Of a stretch of DNA of 64,000 nt, positions 45,806 through 53,947 are shown in pieces. The notes beneath the pieces are model-generated. The model made no database searches, was not told where the DNA came from, and worked only from the letters and a program-made list of their open reading frames with translations. Every line of letters starts with the position of its first letter. Position 1 is the first letter of the stretch. Both the position numbers and the translations under genes were made by a program. The stretch spans positions 1 through 64,000 of the forward strand of contig CAKOOR010000005.1 of the NCBI GenBank assembly GCA_934098505.1, given 5' to 3'. This DNA is from an uncultured Bacilli bacterium (lineage in GTDB: Bacteria; Bacillota_I; Bacilli_A; RF39; UBA660).

Positions 45806-46177
45806 TTAAATAACTTTTGCCAATATTTTTATATCCAACTTTTTTAGTTTTTGTAAATAATTTATTATATAATCTTCTTTTATATTTAAAAATTCTAAGT
45901 ACTTCTTTTTTATATCTTCGGGATAATATGTTGTATGAATAATTAGTTCATTAATTATACTTTTAATTAAGAAAATACTACTATTAAGAATATCTTCTTC
46001 TAAAATAAGGGAATTATTAAAATCATAATAAGTATCTTTATCCAGAAGGTTTAGAAGAATATTTCTTATTTTTAAATAATCCATATTAGAATCTTTACTT
46101 TCATTAAGTAAATAAGTATTAGTAAATGTATTATATATCTTATTTTTTAAAAGATATAACATTTCTTTATATGTCAT
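45806..46177 (-). CDS. Small hypothetical protein
   Basis: 123 aa, helical, Leu/Ile/Asn-rich, no signal peptide. AAGGTGAT lies 5 nt before the ATG, a good ribosome-binding site that supports translation. Family not recognised. Confidence 0.6.
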   Translation of the reverse strand: MTYKEMLYLLKNKIYNTFTNTYLLNESKDSNMDYLKIRNILLNLLDKDTYYDFNNSLILEEDILNSSIFLIKSIINELIIHTTYYPEDIKKKYLEFLNIKEDYIINYLQKLKKLDIKILAKVI

Positions 46178-46270
46178 ATAAAATCACCTTGTTTTATAGT
46201 TTAGCACTTTTATATGATTTAAAACTGTAAAAAAACTGTAATTTTACTAACTGTTATTAGTTAGTAATTA

Positions 46271-46453
46271 TTACAGTTTGTTATACTTTTGATAAATTTT
46301 TATTTTCTTTTGCCAAAATTCTTTTTGTAATTTATTAATGGGATGGTTATTACTCAAGTTGTCATTAAGGGGATATTTCTTTAAGAGTTTGGCTTGAGCT
46401 TTTAAATAATCTATTTTCCATTTTTTTAATTTACTTGTAAATGTTTCATTCAT
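46271..46453 (-). CDS. Small hypothetical basic protein
   Basis: 60 aa, Lys-rich helical protein. AGAAAG lies 8 nt before the ATG. Its upstream leader (46454-46640) contains a GACTG/CAGTC hairpin (46533-46547) followed on the plus strand by seven T, but no gene of its own. Confidence 0.4.
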   Translation of the reverse strand: MNETFTSKLKKWKIDYLKAQAKLLKKYPLNDNLSNNHPINKLQKEFWQKKIKIYQKYNKL

Positions 46454-46640
46454 ATGATTAACTTTCTATAATCTTAATACCATTTAAGATGACATAGAGA
46501 GTTAAAATAAAAGCTTTACCCTAAATGTTTACGACTGTTTAGCAGTCCTTTTTTTATGCTCTTTTGTCTTCTTAATTTAAATTATAACATTTTTTTATTT
46601 GATGGCAAGAAAAAAAGCCTAAGAAAGGCCCGATTAAACA

Positions 46641-47471
46641 TTAAAAAGCGATAGGAAGTAAATTAAGAATAATACCTATTACTATACTAATAAGATAAGT
46701 TAAACCAATAATAATAAAGTTTTCTTTCTTATCTTTATTAGTTTTAAATAAGATTACTAAAGCAATACCTGAATTAGTTAAAAGACCACTTATCATAGAA
46801 CCAAATGATATAGATGATGCTAAATATAACTTAGTTATAACAATACTAGAAGCACAGTTAGGTATTAATCCAATAAGACTAGTAACAAGAGGACTTAAGA
46901 AACTATTTTGTAAAAAGATATTATTTAAAATACTATTTAAACTAAATTCAAAGATGAAATTTAAAACTATATTAATAATTAATATAAATAAAGTAATATT
47001 TAGAGTATGTTTAAAGGCTGATATTAAAAGATGTTCTTCACAATGACAATGTTCTTCTTCACATACTTCATAATGAGTTTTTATCTTTTTAGGTCTAAGC
47101 CAATCTATTATAAAACCACTTATTAAACCAACGACAAATTTTATTCCTATAATAATTAAAATTAATTTTATACTAACATTCTCGCTTAACAAAATGGGTA
47201 TCATTTCATCACTAGTACTTAAAAAAACACTAATTAAAGTTCCCATGGTAATTATACCCGTTACATAAAGATTAGTAGCAATACTAGCAATACCACATTG
47301 TGGAATAATACCTAGTAAACTGCCAAATAAAGGACCTAGATGACCGGCTTTCTCTAATTTTTGATTAGAGTTAATTTTGTGTTCTAAAATTTCTATTATA
47401 ATAAAAGAAATAAGTAAAAAAGGAAATACTTTTATGGTATCAATTAACCCATCTAATATCACATCTAACAT
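46641..47471 (-). CDS. Putative permease of the ArsP_2 / manganese-type family
   Basis: 276 aa with about nine membrane helices in two halves. IIPQCGIASIATNLY...GTLISVFLSTSDEMIPILL in the first half and LIGLIPNCASSIVITKLYL in the second are the paired signatures. A His/Cys/Glu-rich loop (CEEEHCHCEEH, about 142-152) between the halves could bind metal. Annotated relatives are called putative manganese or heavy-metal transporters; substrate unproven. The ATG at 47471 follows GAAGTGAT by 4 nt. Confidence 0.75.
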   Translation of the reverse strand: MLDVILDGLIDTIKVFPFLLISFIIIEILEHKINSNQKLEKAGHLGPLFGSLLGIIPQCGIASIATNLYVTGIITMGTLISVFLSTSDEMIPILLSENVSIKLILIIIGIKFVVGLISGFIIDWLRPKKIKTHYEVCEEEHCHCEEHLLISAFKHTLNITLFILIINIVLNFIFEFSLNSILNNIFLQNSFLSPLVTSLIGLIPNCASSIVITKLYLASSISFGSMISGLLTNSGIALVILFKTNKDKKENFIIIGLTYLISIVIGIILNLLPIAF

Positions 47472-47583
47472 AAAAATCACTTCTTTCGTAAGAAAATTAT
47501 ATATTAAATACCAAAAAAACGCAAGATAAGTACTTGCATTAATTTATGGTTTGTGTTAGAATTTTTCTTGTACGAACGGATAT

Positions 47584-47659
47584 GTCTCCTTAGCTCAGTT
47601 GGTAGAGCAACTGACTCTTAATCAGTGGGTCTAGGGTTCGAATCCCTAAGGGGACACCA
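47584..47659 (+). tRNA. tRNA-Lys (CTT)
   Basis: A 76-nt cloverleaf, anticodon CTT, encoded CCA. A second tRNA-Lys with anticodon TTT is at 51082-51157. Confidence 0.93.
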
Positions 47660-47672
47660 TTTAGATTATTAA

Positions 47673-47699
47673 GGAGAAGTTAATTGCTTCTCCTTTTTT
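47673..47699 (+). terminator. Terminator between tRNA-Lys and tRNA-Thr
   Basis: GGAGAAG (47673-47679) pairs with CTTCTCC (47687-47693), then six T. It implies that the two tRNAs are at least partly separate transcripts. Confidence 0.75.
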
Positions 47700-47702
47700 C
47701 TT

Positions 47703-47778
47703 GCCGAAGTAGCACAATTGGTAGTGCAGCTGAATCGTAATCAGAAGGTTGGGGGTTCGAGTCCCTTCTTTGGCACCA
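47703..47778 (+). tRNA. tRNA-Thr (CGT)
   Basis: A 76-nt cloverleaf, anticodon CGT, encoded CCA. A tRNA-Thr (TGT) is at 51356-51431. Confidence 0.92.
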
Positions 47779-47788
47779 TTTATTTAAG

Positions 47789-47809
47789 ACAATCACTAGA
47801 TTGTTTTTT
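47789..47809 (+). terminator. Terminator after tRNA-Thr
   Basis: ACAATC (47789-47794) and GATTGT (47799-47804) with a 4-nt loop, then a T run. Confidence 0.75.
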
Positions 47810-47812
47810 ATT

Positions 47813-47840
47813 TTGCTTCCATTGGTCATTATGCTATACT
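47813..47840 (+). promoter_or_regulatory. Probable promoter
   Basis: TTGCTT (47813-47818) and TATACT (47835-47840) with a 16-bp spacer and a TG one base before the -10. It drives the 47866-48695 region. Confidence 0.55.
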
Positions 47841-47865
47841 AAAATAGAAATTTATTAGGAAGGAA

Positions 47866-47898
47866 ATGATTACTATCAGCATTAAATATTATTTATAA
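47866..47898 (+). other. Short leader ORF, or the frameshifted start of the next gene
   Basis: ATG with AGGAAGG just upstream opens a 10-codon frame (MITISIKYYL, stop 47896-47898). The following gene at 47922 has no ribosome-binding site of its own. If the A run at 47884-47886 had one more A, this start would be in frame with that gene and give a continuous protein 19 residues longer. So this is either a leader peptide or a one-base deletion. Confidence 0.5.
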
Positions 47899-47921
47899 CT
47901 GATATTATCAAAAAAATAACT

Positions 47922-48695
47922 ATGCAAGAACATGAATTTATAGAATTTCAAAAAAGGTATGAGAAATTTAAAAAGAATAACTTACCTACTCCTTTCTTTG
48001 ATGATGAAAGACAAACTTTCGAGTATGTATATTATTCTTATCGTTTCTTTAATAATGATAATAAGAAATATCCAGAGATTAATCATTCTCTTACTGATGC
48101 CTTAGCCGATATAGCATTTACAGGATTATATTATTCTTTTAATTGTAAAATAATAGCCTATACTAAAGACGGTGTAAAAATTACCTATGGTCATAGTCAC
48201 GCTCATTCATTTGAAGAAGTTGTCCGCTCTTTATACGATTTTCCTGAATCTTTTAGCATTTTCAAAGAAGACGAAAAGTTTTATAGCGAGCAAGAATTAC
48301 ATTATTTAAGAAGAGTACAAAAATACTTATTATTTATTGGTTTAAAAGATATTGGAGAAACTAAAAAAATTCCCGTAAGTAGATATAGAAATAAAAATCA
48401 GGAAAAATATGCTAACCTTAGAATACTTAGTATTAATAATCCTTACTTAGAACAAATATTTGCTAAAAAAATAGATTTTATGATATTTGGGTGGTTTCCA
48501 GAATATGACAAATCTTTAAAAAATAAAGAAAAAATTTTACTTGCAGATGGAGAGGATAATATTAAATTATTAATCCAAACTACCAATGAAGAAGTAAAAT
48601 TATATAAAGAAATAAAAGATAAATATAAAAGTAATAATTTTAAAGATAATGAGAAAATCATTATCCGTTATTTCGAAATTTTAAAAGAATTTTAA
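47922..48695 (+). CDS. Hypothetical protein
   Basis: 257 aa, soluble, charged. Contains YGHSHAHSFEEVVRSLYDFPE and IDFMIFGWFPEYDKSL. Family not recognised. The ATG at 47922 is the first in frame but lacks a ribosome-binding site, and the better initiation signal is at 47866 in another frame. It ends before a strong terminator at 48710-48740. Confidence 0.6.
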   Translation: MQEHEFIEFQKRYEKFKKNNLPTPFFDDERQTFEYVYYSYRFFNNDNKKYPEINHSLTDALADIAFTGLYYSFNCKIIAYTKDGVKITYGHSHAHSFEEVVRSLYDFPESFSIFKEDEKFYSEQELHYLRRVQKYLLFIGLKDIGETKKIPVSRYRNKNQEKYANLRILSINNPYLEQIFAKKIDFMIFGWFPEYDKSLKNKEKILLADGEDNIKLLIQTTNEEVKLYKEIKDKYKSNNFKDNEKIIIRYFEILKEF

Positions 48696-48709
48696 ATAAG
48701 AAGTTTTTA

Positions 48710-48740
48710 AAAGTATTAACGACATTGGTTAATACTTTTT
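48710..48740 (+). terminator. Terminator
   Basis: AAAGTATTAAC (48710-48720) pairs with GTTAATACTTT (48728-48738), followed by T. It ends the 47922-48695 transcript. Confidence 0.8.
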
Positions 48741-48775
48741 GCATTGCTAAGCATACTTATCCATACCTAACCTAC

Positions 48776-49510
48776 TTAGTTACAAGTATTTACTTCATCG
48801 CGGATAGAGTCCATACCAATTTTATCAGTCGGTTTTATACTAACAATATCAGTATTTTCTAAAATCCATTTTAATTCATCGGTTATACAGGTTCCATTAA
48901 ACTCGAATTCAAAAATATAAGATTTTTTTTCTTTTAGATTAGGGTTAATCTCTTTTTTTACTTTGAATGTTACAACTTCATCTACTTGATATTCTTTTAA
49001 AGTTAAAAACCAATATTCTTCATTATCACTATCAGTAATATTTAAAACTTGATAAGTTCTTTTAAAAGCCGTTTTTTCACTTTCCTTAACACATAAATCG
49101 GAAGCAGCCATCTCATTCGTGCCAACATATAAATTCTTATTATTATCTAAGTTACATTTTACTATTTTATAATCACTATTATAGTATAAAGTTCCATTGT
49201 TATTATTTAATACTTTCTTATTCCAACTATCTACTACTTTTAAAATATTATTATTACTCAAATAATTAACTATATCTTTAGAAGAACCATCGTTAATTTT
49301 AATATTATCTAAACAATAACTAATTATTTGATAATCCGTCATTTCCGCATAAATTTTAGTATTATTACAACCATTTATTTTACTAGCCTGAAAAATAACA
49401 GCATTACTTTCTTGATTATTTTTATCATTCTTAGAATAAAATATACTTCCTATAATTATTAAAATAATTATCCCAATACAAATAAATCCCAAAATATTTC
49501 TTTTTTTCAT
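48776..49510 (-). CDS. Membrane-anchored hypothetical protein
   Basis: 244 aa: an N-terminal membrane segment (about 6-25) and an extracellular domain with several Cys (GCNN, YCLDN, KCNLD, LCVKE, GTCI, TCN) that could form disulfides. Family not recognised. Similar in style to the small anchored proteins at 20405 and 29502. Confidence 0.6.
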   Translation of the reverse strand: MKKRNILGFICIGIIILIIIGSIFYSKNDKNNQESNAVIFQASKINGCNNTKIYAEMTDYQIISYCLDNIKINDGSSKDIVNYLSNNNILKVVDSWNKKVLNNNNGTLYYNSDYKIVKCNLDNNKNLYVGTNEMAASDLCVKESEKTAFKRTYQVLNITDSDNEEYWFLTLKEYQVDEVVTFKVKKEINPNLKEKKSYIFEFEFNGTCITDELKWILENTDIVSIKPTDKIGMDSIRDEVNTCN

Positions 49511-49607
49511 AACTATCCCACTTTCTAGTTACATGATATCACATTATTTTTAAAAAGTTACAAAGAATTAAAAAAATAGGTGGGAAAACCTATTTATTTG
49601 AGATTTA

Positions 49608-50390
49608 TTAGAAATTGCTATTTAACCATTTAGCAACGCCATTATTTTCATTAGTATCCGTTATACAGTTACATATTTCTTTGATATCAGGATAAGCATT
49701 TCCCATAGCAACACTTTGCCCAACCATTTTAAACATGGCAATATCATTAAAGTCATCACCAATACCAACAGTTTCTTTTAAAGGTATATTTAATGCTTTG
49801 CAGAAGTTATTAATACCATCGCCTTTATTAGAAGTAGGATTTGCTATAAAAATAAAATAATTATCCTGAAACTGATAAACGCCGTCAAAACCTAGTTTAA
49901 TATTTTTTACTTTTTTAATATCTACAAGTGCTTGTTTTATATCAGTGCTATTTTTACTAGTTAAATGAATATGAATAATTTTTTCTTGTAAAACATATTC
50001 CAAAAAGTTTTCTTTATAAGTTACACTAGGACTTTTTTCTGATCTATTATCGGTATACTGGCCTGTTGTGGTATCAGCCGTTATATTAACATTATATCTT
50101 TTAGCGATAGTGTATATTTCTTCTAAAGTTGTTTTATTAATTTCATTGGTATATAAATCTAATTTATCGTGATAATCATAGACATAAGCACCATCTGAGG
50201 CAATTACATATGGACTTGCCAGGGCCTCTTTACTTACTTCTATAGCGTAATCGCGAGATCTGCCTGTACAAATAACTACTTTTGTTCCTTTCGCCACAAT
50301 ATTTTTAATTGCTTCTTTTGTTTCTTGGGTAATTTCTTTATTATTATTTCTAATTGTTCCATCAATATCTACAAATACTACCTTTTTCAT
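49608..50390 (-). CDS. Cof-type HAD-superfamily phosphatase
   Basis: 260 aa. Motif I is FVDIDGTIRN (Asp8 and Asp10), motif II VVICTGRS, motif III Lys near residue 188 and motif IV GIGDDFNDIAMF, plus a C2 cap of the Cof/YidA type. Such enzymes dephosphorylate sugar phosphates or flavin nucleotides; substrate not predictable. AAAGGAG precedes the ATG. Confidence 0.88.
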   Translation of the reverse strand: MKKVVFVDIDGTIRNNNKEITQETKEAIKNIVAKGTKVVICTGRSRDYAIEVSKEALASPYVIASDGAYVYDYHDKLDLYTNEINKTTLEEIYTIAKRYNVNITADTTTGQYTDNRSEKSPSVTYKENFLEYVLQEKIIHIHLTSKNSTDIKQALVDIKKVKNIKLGFDGVYQFQDNYFIFIANPTSNKGDGINNFCKALNIPLKETVGIGDDFNDIAMFKMVGQSVAMGNAYPDIKEICNCITDTNENNGVAKWLNSNF

Positions 50391-50415
50391 AAATTTCTCC
50401 TTTAGTTCAAGGTAT

Positions 50416-50437
50416 CAAAAAACCCCAATTAAGGGGT
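50416..50437 (-). terminator. Terminator of the four-tRNA operon
   Basis: ACCCC (50422-50426) pairs with GGGGT (50433-50437), then a minus-strand T run (50416-50421). It directly follows tRNA-Phe. Confidence 0.75.
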
Positions 50438-50451
50438 ATTATTTATCTCCA

Positions 50452-50527
<76 letters not shown>

Positions 50528-50531
50528 ATCA

Positions 50532-50608
50532 TGGCGGTTCGTACGGGATTTGAACCCGTGATCTTCTGCGTGACAGGCAGACGTCATAGGCCTCTAGACT
50601 AACGAACC
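50532..50608 (-). tRNA. tRNA-Asp (GTC)
   Basis: 77 nt, anticodon GTC, encoded CCA. Confidence 0.94.
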
Positions 50609-50609
50609 A

Positions 50610-50686
<77 letters not shown>

Positions 50687-50703
50687 ATATATAAAATTAA
50701 GAA

Positions 50704-50795
50704 TGGCGGAGGAATAGGGATTCGAACCCTAGCGCCGCTTACACGACCTGCTGGTTTTCAAGACCAGTCCCTTCAACCAACTTGGGTATTCCTCC
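50704..50795 (-). tRNA. tRNA-Ser (TGA)
   Basis: 92 nt with a long variable arm, anticodon TGA, encoded CCA. First gene of its operon. Confidence 0.93.
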
Positions 50796-50818
50796 ATGTG
50801 CTTTTCAGCAACAAATAA

Positions 50819-50848
50819 ATTATAGCATAATAAATTAAGCAAAGTCAA
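50819..50848 (-). promoter_or_regulatory. Promoter of the Ser-fMet-Asp-Phe tRNA operon
   Basis: Minus strand: TTGACT (50843-50848), 18-bp spacer with TGC before the -10, TATAAT (50819-50824), 24 bp before tRNA-Ser. Beyond it (50849-51046) is AT-rich sequence in which I see nothing. Confidence 0.75.
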
Positions 50849-51046
50849 TTAAATATTATGACATTTCATGGAATATTATGCAAATTTAATGGTTTTCGAG
50901 ATTTTTTTTACTAATTGTAATCGTCAAAATAAATTTTAATAACTATTTTCTAAAGAGGAACCACTTTTCTAATATCCTTTTTAGAATAATTATCCCCATA
51001 GATACATTCTAAATAATAAACTAATATAAATCAAATTTTAGAATTT

Positions 51047-51067
51047 AAAAAACTCCATCTCTGGAGT
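51047..51067 (-). terminator. Terminator of the five-tRNA operon
   Basis: ACTCCA (51052-51057) pairs with TGGAGT (51062-51067), then a minus-strand T run. It follows tRNA-Lys. Confidence 0.75.
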
Positions 51068-51081
51068 TTCTGCTTCTTAAA

Positions 51082-51157
51082 TGGTGTCTCGTGGGAGACT
51101 CGAACCCCCGACCCTTTGATTAAAAGTCAAATGCTCTACCTACTGAGCTAACGAGAC
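51082..51157 (-). tRNA. tRNA-Lys (TTT)
   Basis: 76 nt, anticodon TTT, encoded CCA. Last gene of a Val-Thr-Tyr-Gln-Lys operon. Confidence 0.94.
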
Positions 51158-51176
51158 GTAAATAAAATTAAATAAA

Positions 51177-51252
51177 TGGCTGCCTCGGATGGACTCGAAC
51201 CATCGGAATGTCAGAGTCAAAGTCTGATGCCTTACCACTTGGCTACGAGGCA
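51177..51252 (-). tRNA. tRNA-Gln (TTG)
   Basis: 76 nt, anticodon TTG, encoded CCA. Confidence 0.93.
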
Positions 51253-51261
51253 ATCAAGAAA

Positions 51262-51345
51262 TGGTGGAGGGACATGGATTTGAACCATGGAACCCGAAGG
51301 AACAGATTTACAGTCTGCCGCGTTTGACCACTTCGCTATCCCTCC
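51262..51345 (-). tRNA. tRNA-Tyr (GTA)
   Basis: 84 nt with a long variable arm, anticodon GTA, encoded CCA. Confidence 0.93.
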
Positions 51346-51355
51346 ACAAAATAAA

Positions 51356-51431
51356 TGGTGCCGACTGAGGGAATCGAACCCCCAACCTACTGATTACAAG
51401 TCAGTTGCGCTACCAATTACGCTAAGTCGGC
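51356..51431 (-). tRNA. tRNA-Thr (TGT)
   Basis: 76 nt, anticodon TGT, encoded CCA. Confidence 0.93.
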
Positions 51432-51436
51432 AAAAA

Positions 51437-51513
51437 TGGTGGACGCTATAGGACTCGAACCTATGACCCCCTGCTTGTAAGGCAGGTGCTCTAACCAACT
51501 GAGCTAAGCGTCC
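51437..51513 (-). tRNA. tRNA-Val (TAC)
   Basis: 77 nt, anticodon TAC, encoded CCA. First gene of its operon. Confidence 0.94.
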
Positions 51514-51528
51514 GTACATACATTTCAA

Positions 51529-51557
51529 AATATACCATTTTATCAACAAATTGTCAA
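51529..51557 (-). promoter_or_regulatory. Promoter of the Val-Thr-Tyr-Gln-Lys tRNA operon
   Basis: Minus strand: consensus TTGACA (51552-51557), 17-bp spacer, TATATT (51529-51534), 16 bp before tRNA-Val. Confidence 0.8.
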
Positions 51558-51650
51558 TAAAAACAATATCTTTTTTCCTTAAAACTTTGTTTCTTCTTTC
51601 AAGGCATTTATAATTTATCAAATTTTTAAGCATAAGTCAATTACTTAAAG

Positions 51651-52163
51651 TTAATTTGTAAAAAAAATATGGCATAAAATGAAAGCCGCAACAATTCCAC
51701 AAAGATCAGCAAACAACCCTACCTTTAAGGCATACTTACTTTTAGAAATTTTAACACTGCCAAAATACAAAGCCAGCACATAAACAGTCGTATCTGTACA
51801 CCCTTGTAAAACACTGGCAACCAAGCCATAAAACGAATCAACGCCGTATTTTGTAAAAATATTATTCATAATAGCCAAAGAAGCATTCCCTGAAATTGGT
51901 CTTAGAAGAGCCATCGTTGCAACTTCATTAGGAATATTAATTTTAGCAAACAAACTATTAAACGGACTTAATAAAAAATTAATTACTCCACTTTTAACAA
52001 ACAAATTAATAGCAAAAACCATGCCAACAACAGCTGGCACTATATCAAATACTGTTTTAATTCCCTCTTTAGCGCCCTCCAGGAATTTATTATAAATATC
52101 CACTTTCTTAAAATAACTATATAAAATAATAATTAAAACTAAAATAGGAATACAATAATTCAT
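51651..52163 (-). CDS. spmB: Spore maturation protein SpmB
   Basis: 170 aa, polytopic membrane protein of the nucleoside-recognition (Gate) type. AKEGIKTVFDIVPAVVGMVFAI, LRPISGNASLAIM and GLVASVLQGCTDTTVYVL are SpmB hallmarks. With SpmA it is needed for full dehydration of the spore core. Overlap-free neighbour of spmA (15 bp gap) in a dacB-spmA-spmB operon, the order found in B. subtilis. Confidence 0.92.
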   Translation of the reverse strand: MNYCIPILVLIIILYSYFKKVDIYNKFLEGAKEGIKTVFDIVPAVVGMVFAINLFVKSGVINFLLSPFNSLFAKINIPNEVATMALLRPISGNASLAIMNNIFTKYGVDSFYGLVASVLQGCTDTTVYVLALYFGSVKISKSKYALKVGLFADLCGIVAAFILCHIFFTN

Positions 52164-52178
52164 AGAACCCCTTTCTTA

Positions 52179-52760
52179 CTACTCCTTATTTTTCCTTCTA
52201 ATAAGATAATCAAGAGTTAAACCACACGCTGAAGAAACTGTAGTAGCAATAATACTTGGTAAGATAATACAACTAGGATTTAGACTACCATGAGCCATTC
52301 TAAGTGCTATGGTCGTCGTAGGAATTAAAGTAACTCCGGCGGTATTTAAAACTAAAAAAGTTATCATAGCAGTCGAGGCTGTATCTTTATTACTATTTTC
52401 TTCTTGCATACTAGCCATAGCCTTAAGACCAAATGGGGTTGCCGCCGAACCCATTCCTAACATATTACAGGCAATATTTGAAGCAATATAATCTAAAGAT
52501 TTACTATTTTTATCTAAGGAAGGAAATAATTTACTAAGAAAAGGTCTTATTAATTTACCAAATTTTTCTAATAAACCACTAGAACTAGCCAGACTCATAA
52601 TACCCATCCACAATATAATAATGGGAGCCATATCTAAACAAAGATTTAACCCACTATAAACAGCATTTAATATTTCTTTATTTATAAACTCTCCATTACC
52701 AATTACAAGACTATAGATAATAGCACTCCCACATAAAAAGACCCATATTAAATTAATCAT
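52179..52760 (-). CDS. spmA: Spore maturation protein SpmA
   Basis: 193 aa, polytopic. MINLIWVFLCGSAIIYSLVIG, IILWMGIMSLASSSGLLEK, ASNIACNMLGMGSAATPFGLKAM and NTAGVTLIPTTTIALR match SpmA. GGGG lies before the ATG. Middle gene of the operon. Confidence 0.93.
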   Translation of the reverse strand: MINLIWVFLCGSAIIYSLVIGNGEFINKEILNAVYSGLNLCLDMAPIIILWMGIMSLASSSGLLEKFGKLIRPFLSKLFPSLDKNSKSLDYIASNIACNMLGMGSAATPFGLKAMASMQEENSNKDTASTAMITFLVLNTAGVTLIPTTTIALRMAHGSLNPSCIILPSIIATTVSSACGLTLDYLIRRKNKE

Positions 52761-52792
52761 ATATCCCCTTTTTACTTCTTATTTTAAAGAAG

Positions 52793-53881
52793 TTACTTTT
52801 CCCAAAATTTTAAAAACTTAATTATTCTTTGTAAAAGACTTTCTTTATCTTTAGAATTATTCTTTTTATCATTATCTTTATTTACATAAATAGGTTCTTT
52901 ACTAATTATTTTATTATCTAATTTTATTAAACAATATCCTACTATTTCTTTATCTTCATACTCGGTTTTCTTTTCTAATTCATAGTTTATAGTTATTTGT
53001 TTTTCTTCTATAGGCGTTAACAAAACATTAATATCCTTAGCGATATATAAATTATCATAAAACACATCATTAGGAACATTGATTTTACCTTTTTTTAAAA
53101 TTGTAACCTTATTATATTTCTTAAAATTTTTTTCATATAAATACTTATGGGTATCAAAGTCATCAGGATCATTTAAAGTTACTATTACTAATCTTTTATC
53201 ATCTTTTAAAGCAGCAGTTACTAAAGTTCTTCGAGCGAGTTTAGTAAAGCCAGTTTTTCCGGCAATTGTATATTTATAACTAGTTAATAATTTATTTTTA
53301 TTATACCAATCATAAGTTTTATAATTAGTGGTTGCTATATGTCTTTTAGTCCCACTAATTTCAACGAAGTCCTTATTATTAATAGCATAACTCATCAGTA
53401 AAGCCATATCATAAGCTGTCGAAGTATTACCTTGTTTTTTTTCATTTTCTAAACCACTAGAGTTTATAAAGGTTGTACTATTCATCCCTATTTCCTTGGC
53501 TTTTTCATTCATCATTTGAACAAATTTATCCATACTACCCGCTATTACATTAGCAATCTCGATAGCGGCATCATTACCACTTCTTAAAAGCAGACCATAT
53601 AATAAATCTCTTAAAGTTATTTCTTCGTCTATTTCAATATATATATTAGAGCCATAAGCTTTTAAAACATCTTTATCTACTTTTATTTTTTCATCTAACG
53701 CGCCATTTTCAAGAGCAATTAGGGCTGTCATTATTTTAGTAGTACTAGCAATAAGTTTTTTTTCTTGCGTATTAGCGCCTTCTATTACTCTTTTACTATC
53801 AACATCCATTACTATATAACTAGAAGTACCATAAACTTTAAAAGGAATTAAAAAAAGAATAAGTAACCATAAGTATTTCAT
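52793..53881 (-). CDS. dacB: D-alanyl-D-alanine carboxypeptidase (sporulation DacB/DacF type)
   Basis: 362 aa. Signal peptide (about 1-18), then the penicillin-binding motifs: STTK at residues 46-49 with the acylated Ser, SGN (about 103-105) and KTG (about 210-212), plus a C-terminal beta domain. The basic C-terminus ends LLQRIIKFLKFWEK, a likely amphipathic membrane anchor. It trims pentapeptide stems in cortex peptidoglycan. Position ahead of spmA-spmB favours the sporulation DacB role over a vegetative DacA. AGGTGAT lies 5 nt before the ATG. Confidence 0.88.
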   Translation of the reverse strand: MKYLWLLILFLIPFKVYGTSSYIVMDVDSKRVIEGANTQEKKLIASTTKIMTALIALENGALDEKIKVDKDVLKAYGSNIYIEIDEEITLRDLLYGLLLRSGNDAAIEIANVIAGSMDKFVQMMNEKAKEIGMNSTTFINSSGLENEKKQGNTSTAYDMALLMSYAINNKDFVEISGTKRHIATTNYKTYDWYNKNKLLTSYKYTIAGKTGFTKLARRTLVTAALKDDKRLVIVTLNDPDDFDTHKYLYEKNFKKYNKVTILKKGKINVPNDVFYDNLYIAKDINVLLTPIEEKQITINYELEKKTEYEDKEIVGYCLIKLDNKIISKEPIYVNKDNDKKNNSKDKESLLQRIIKFLKFWEK

Positions 53882-53947
53882 ATAGTATCACCTAAATAAC
53901 TATATGAGTTATAACTTAATAGTAGACTTATTCTTAAATACATTTTC

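Noticed and set aside
51394..51633. 79-codon open frame on the minus strand
   Set aside because: It runs through tRNA-Val and part of tRNA-Thr (TGT); a chance frame over RNA genes.
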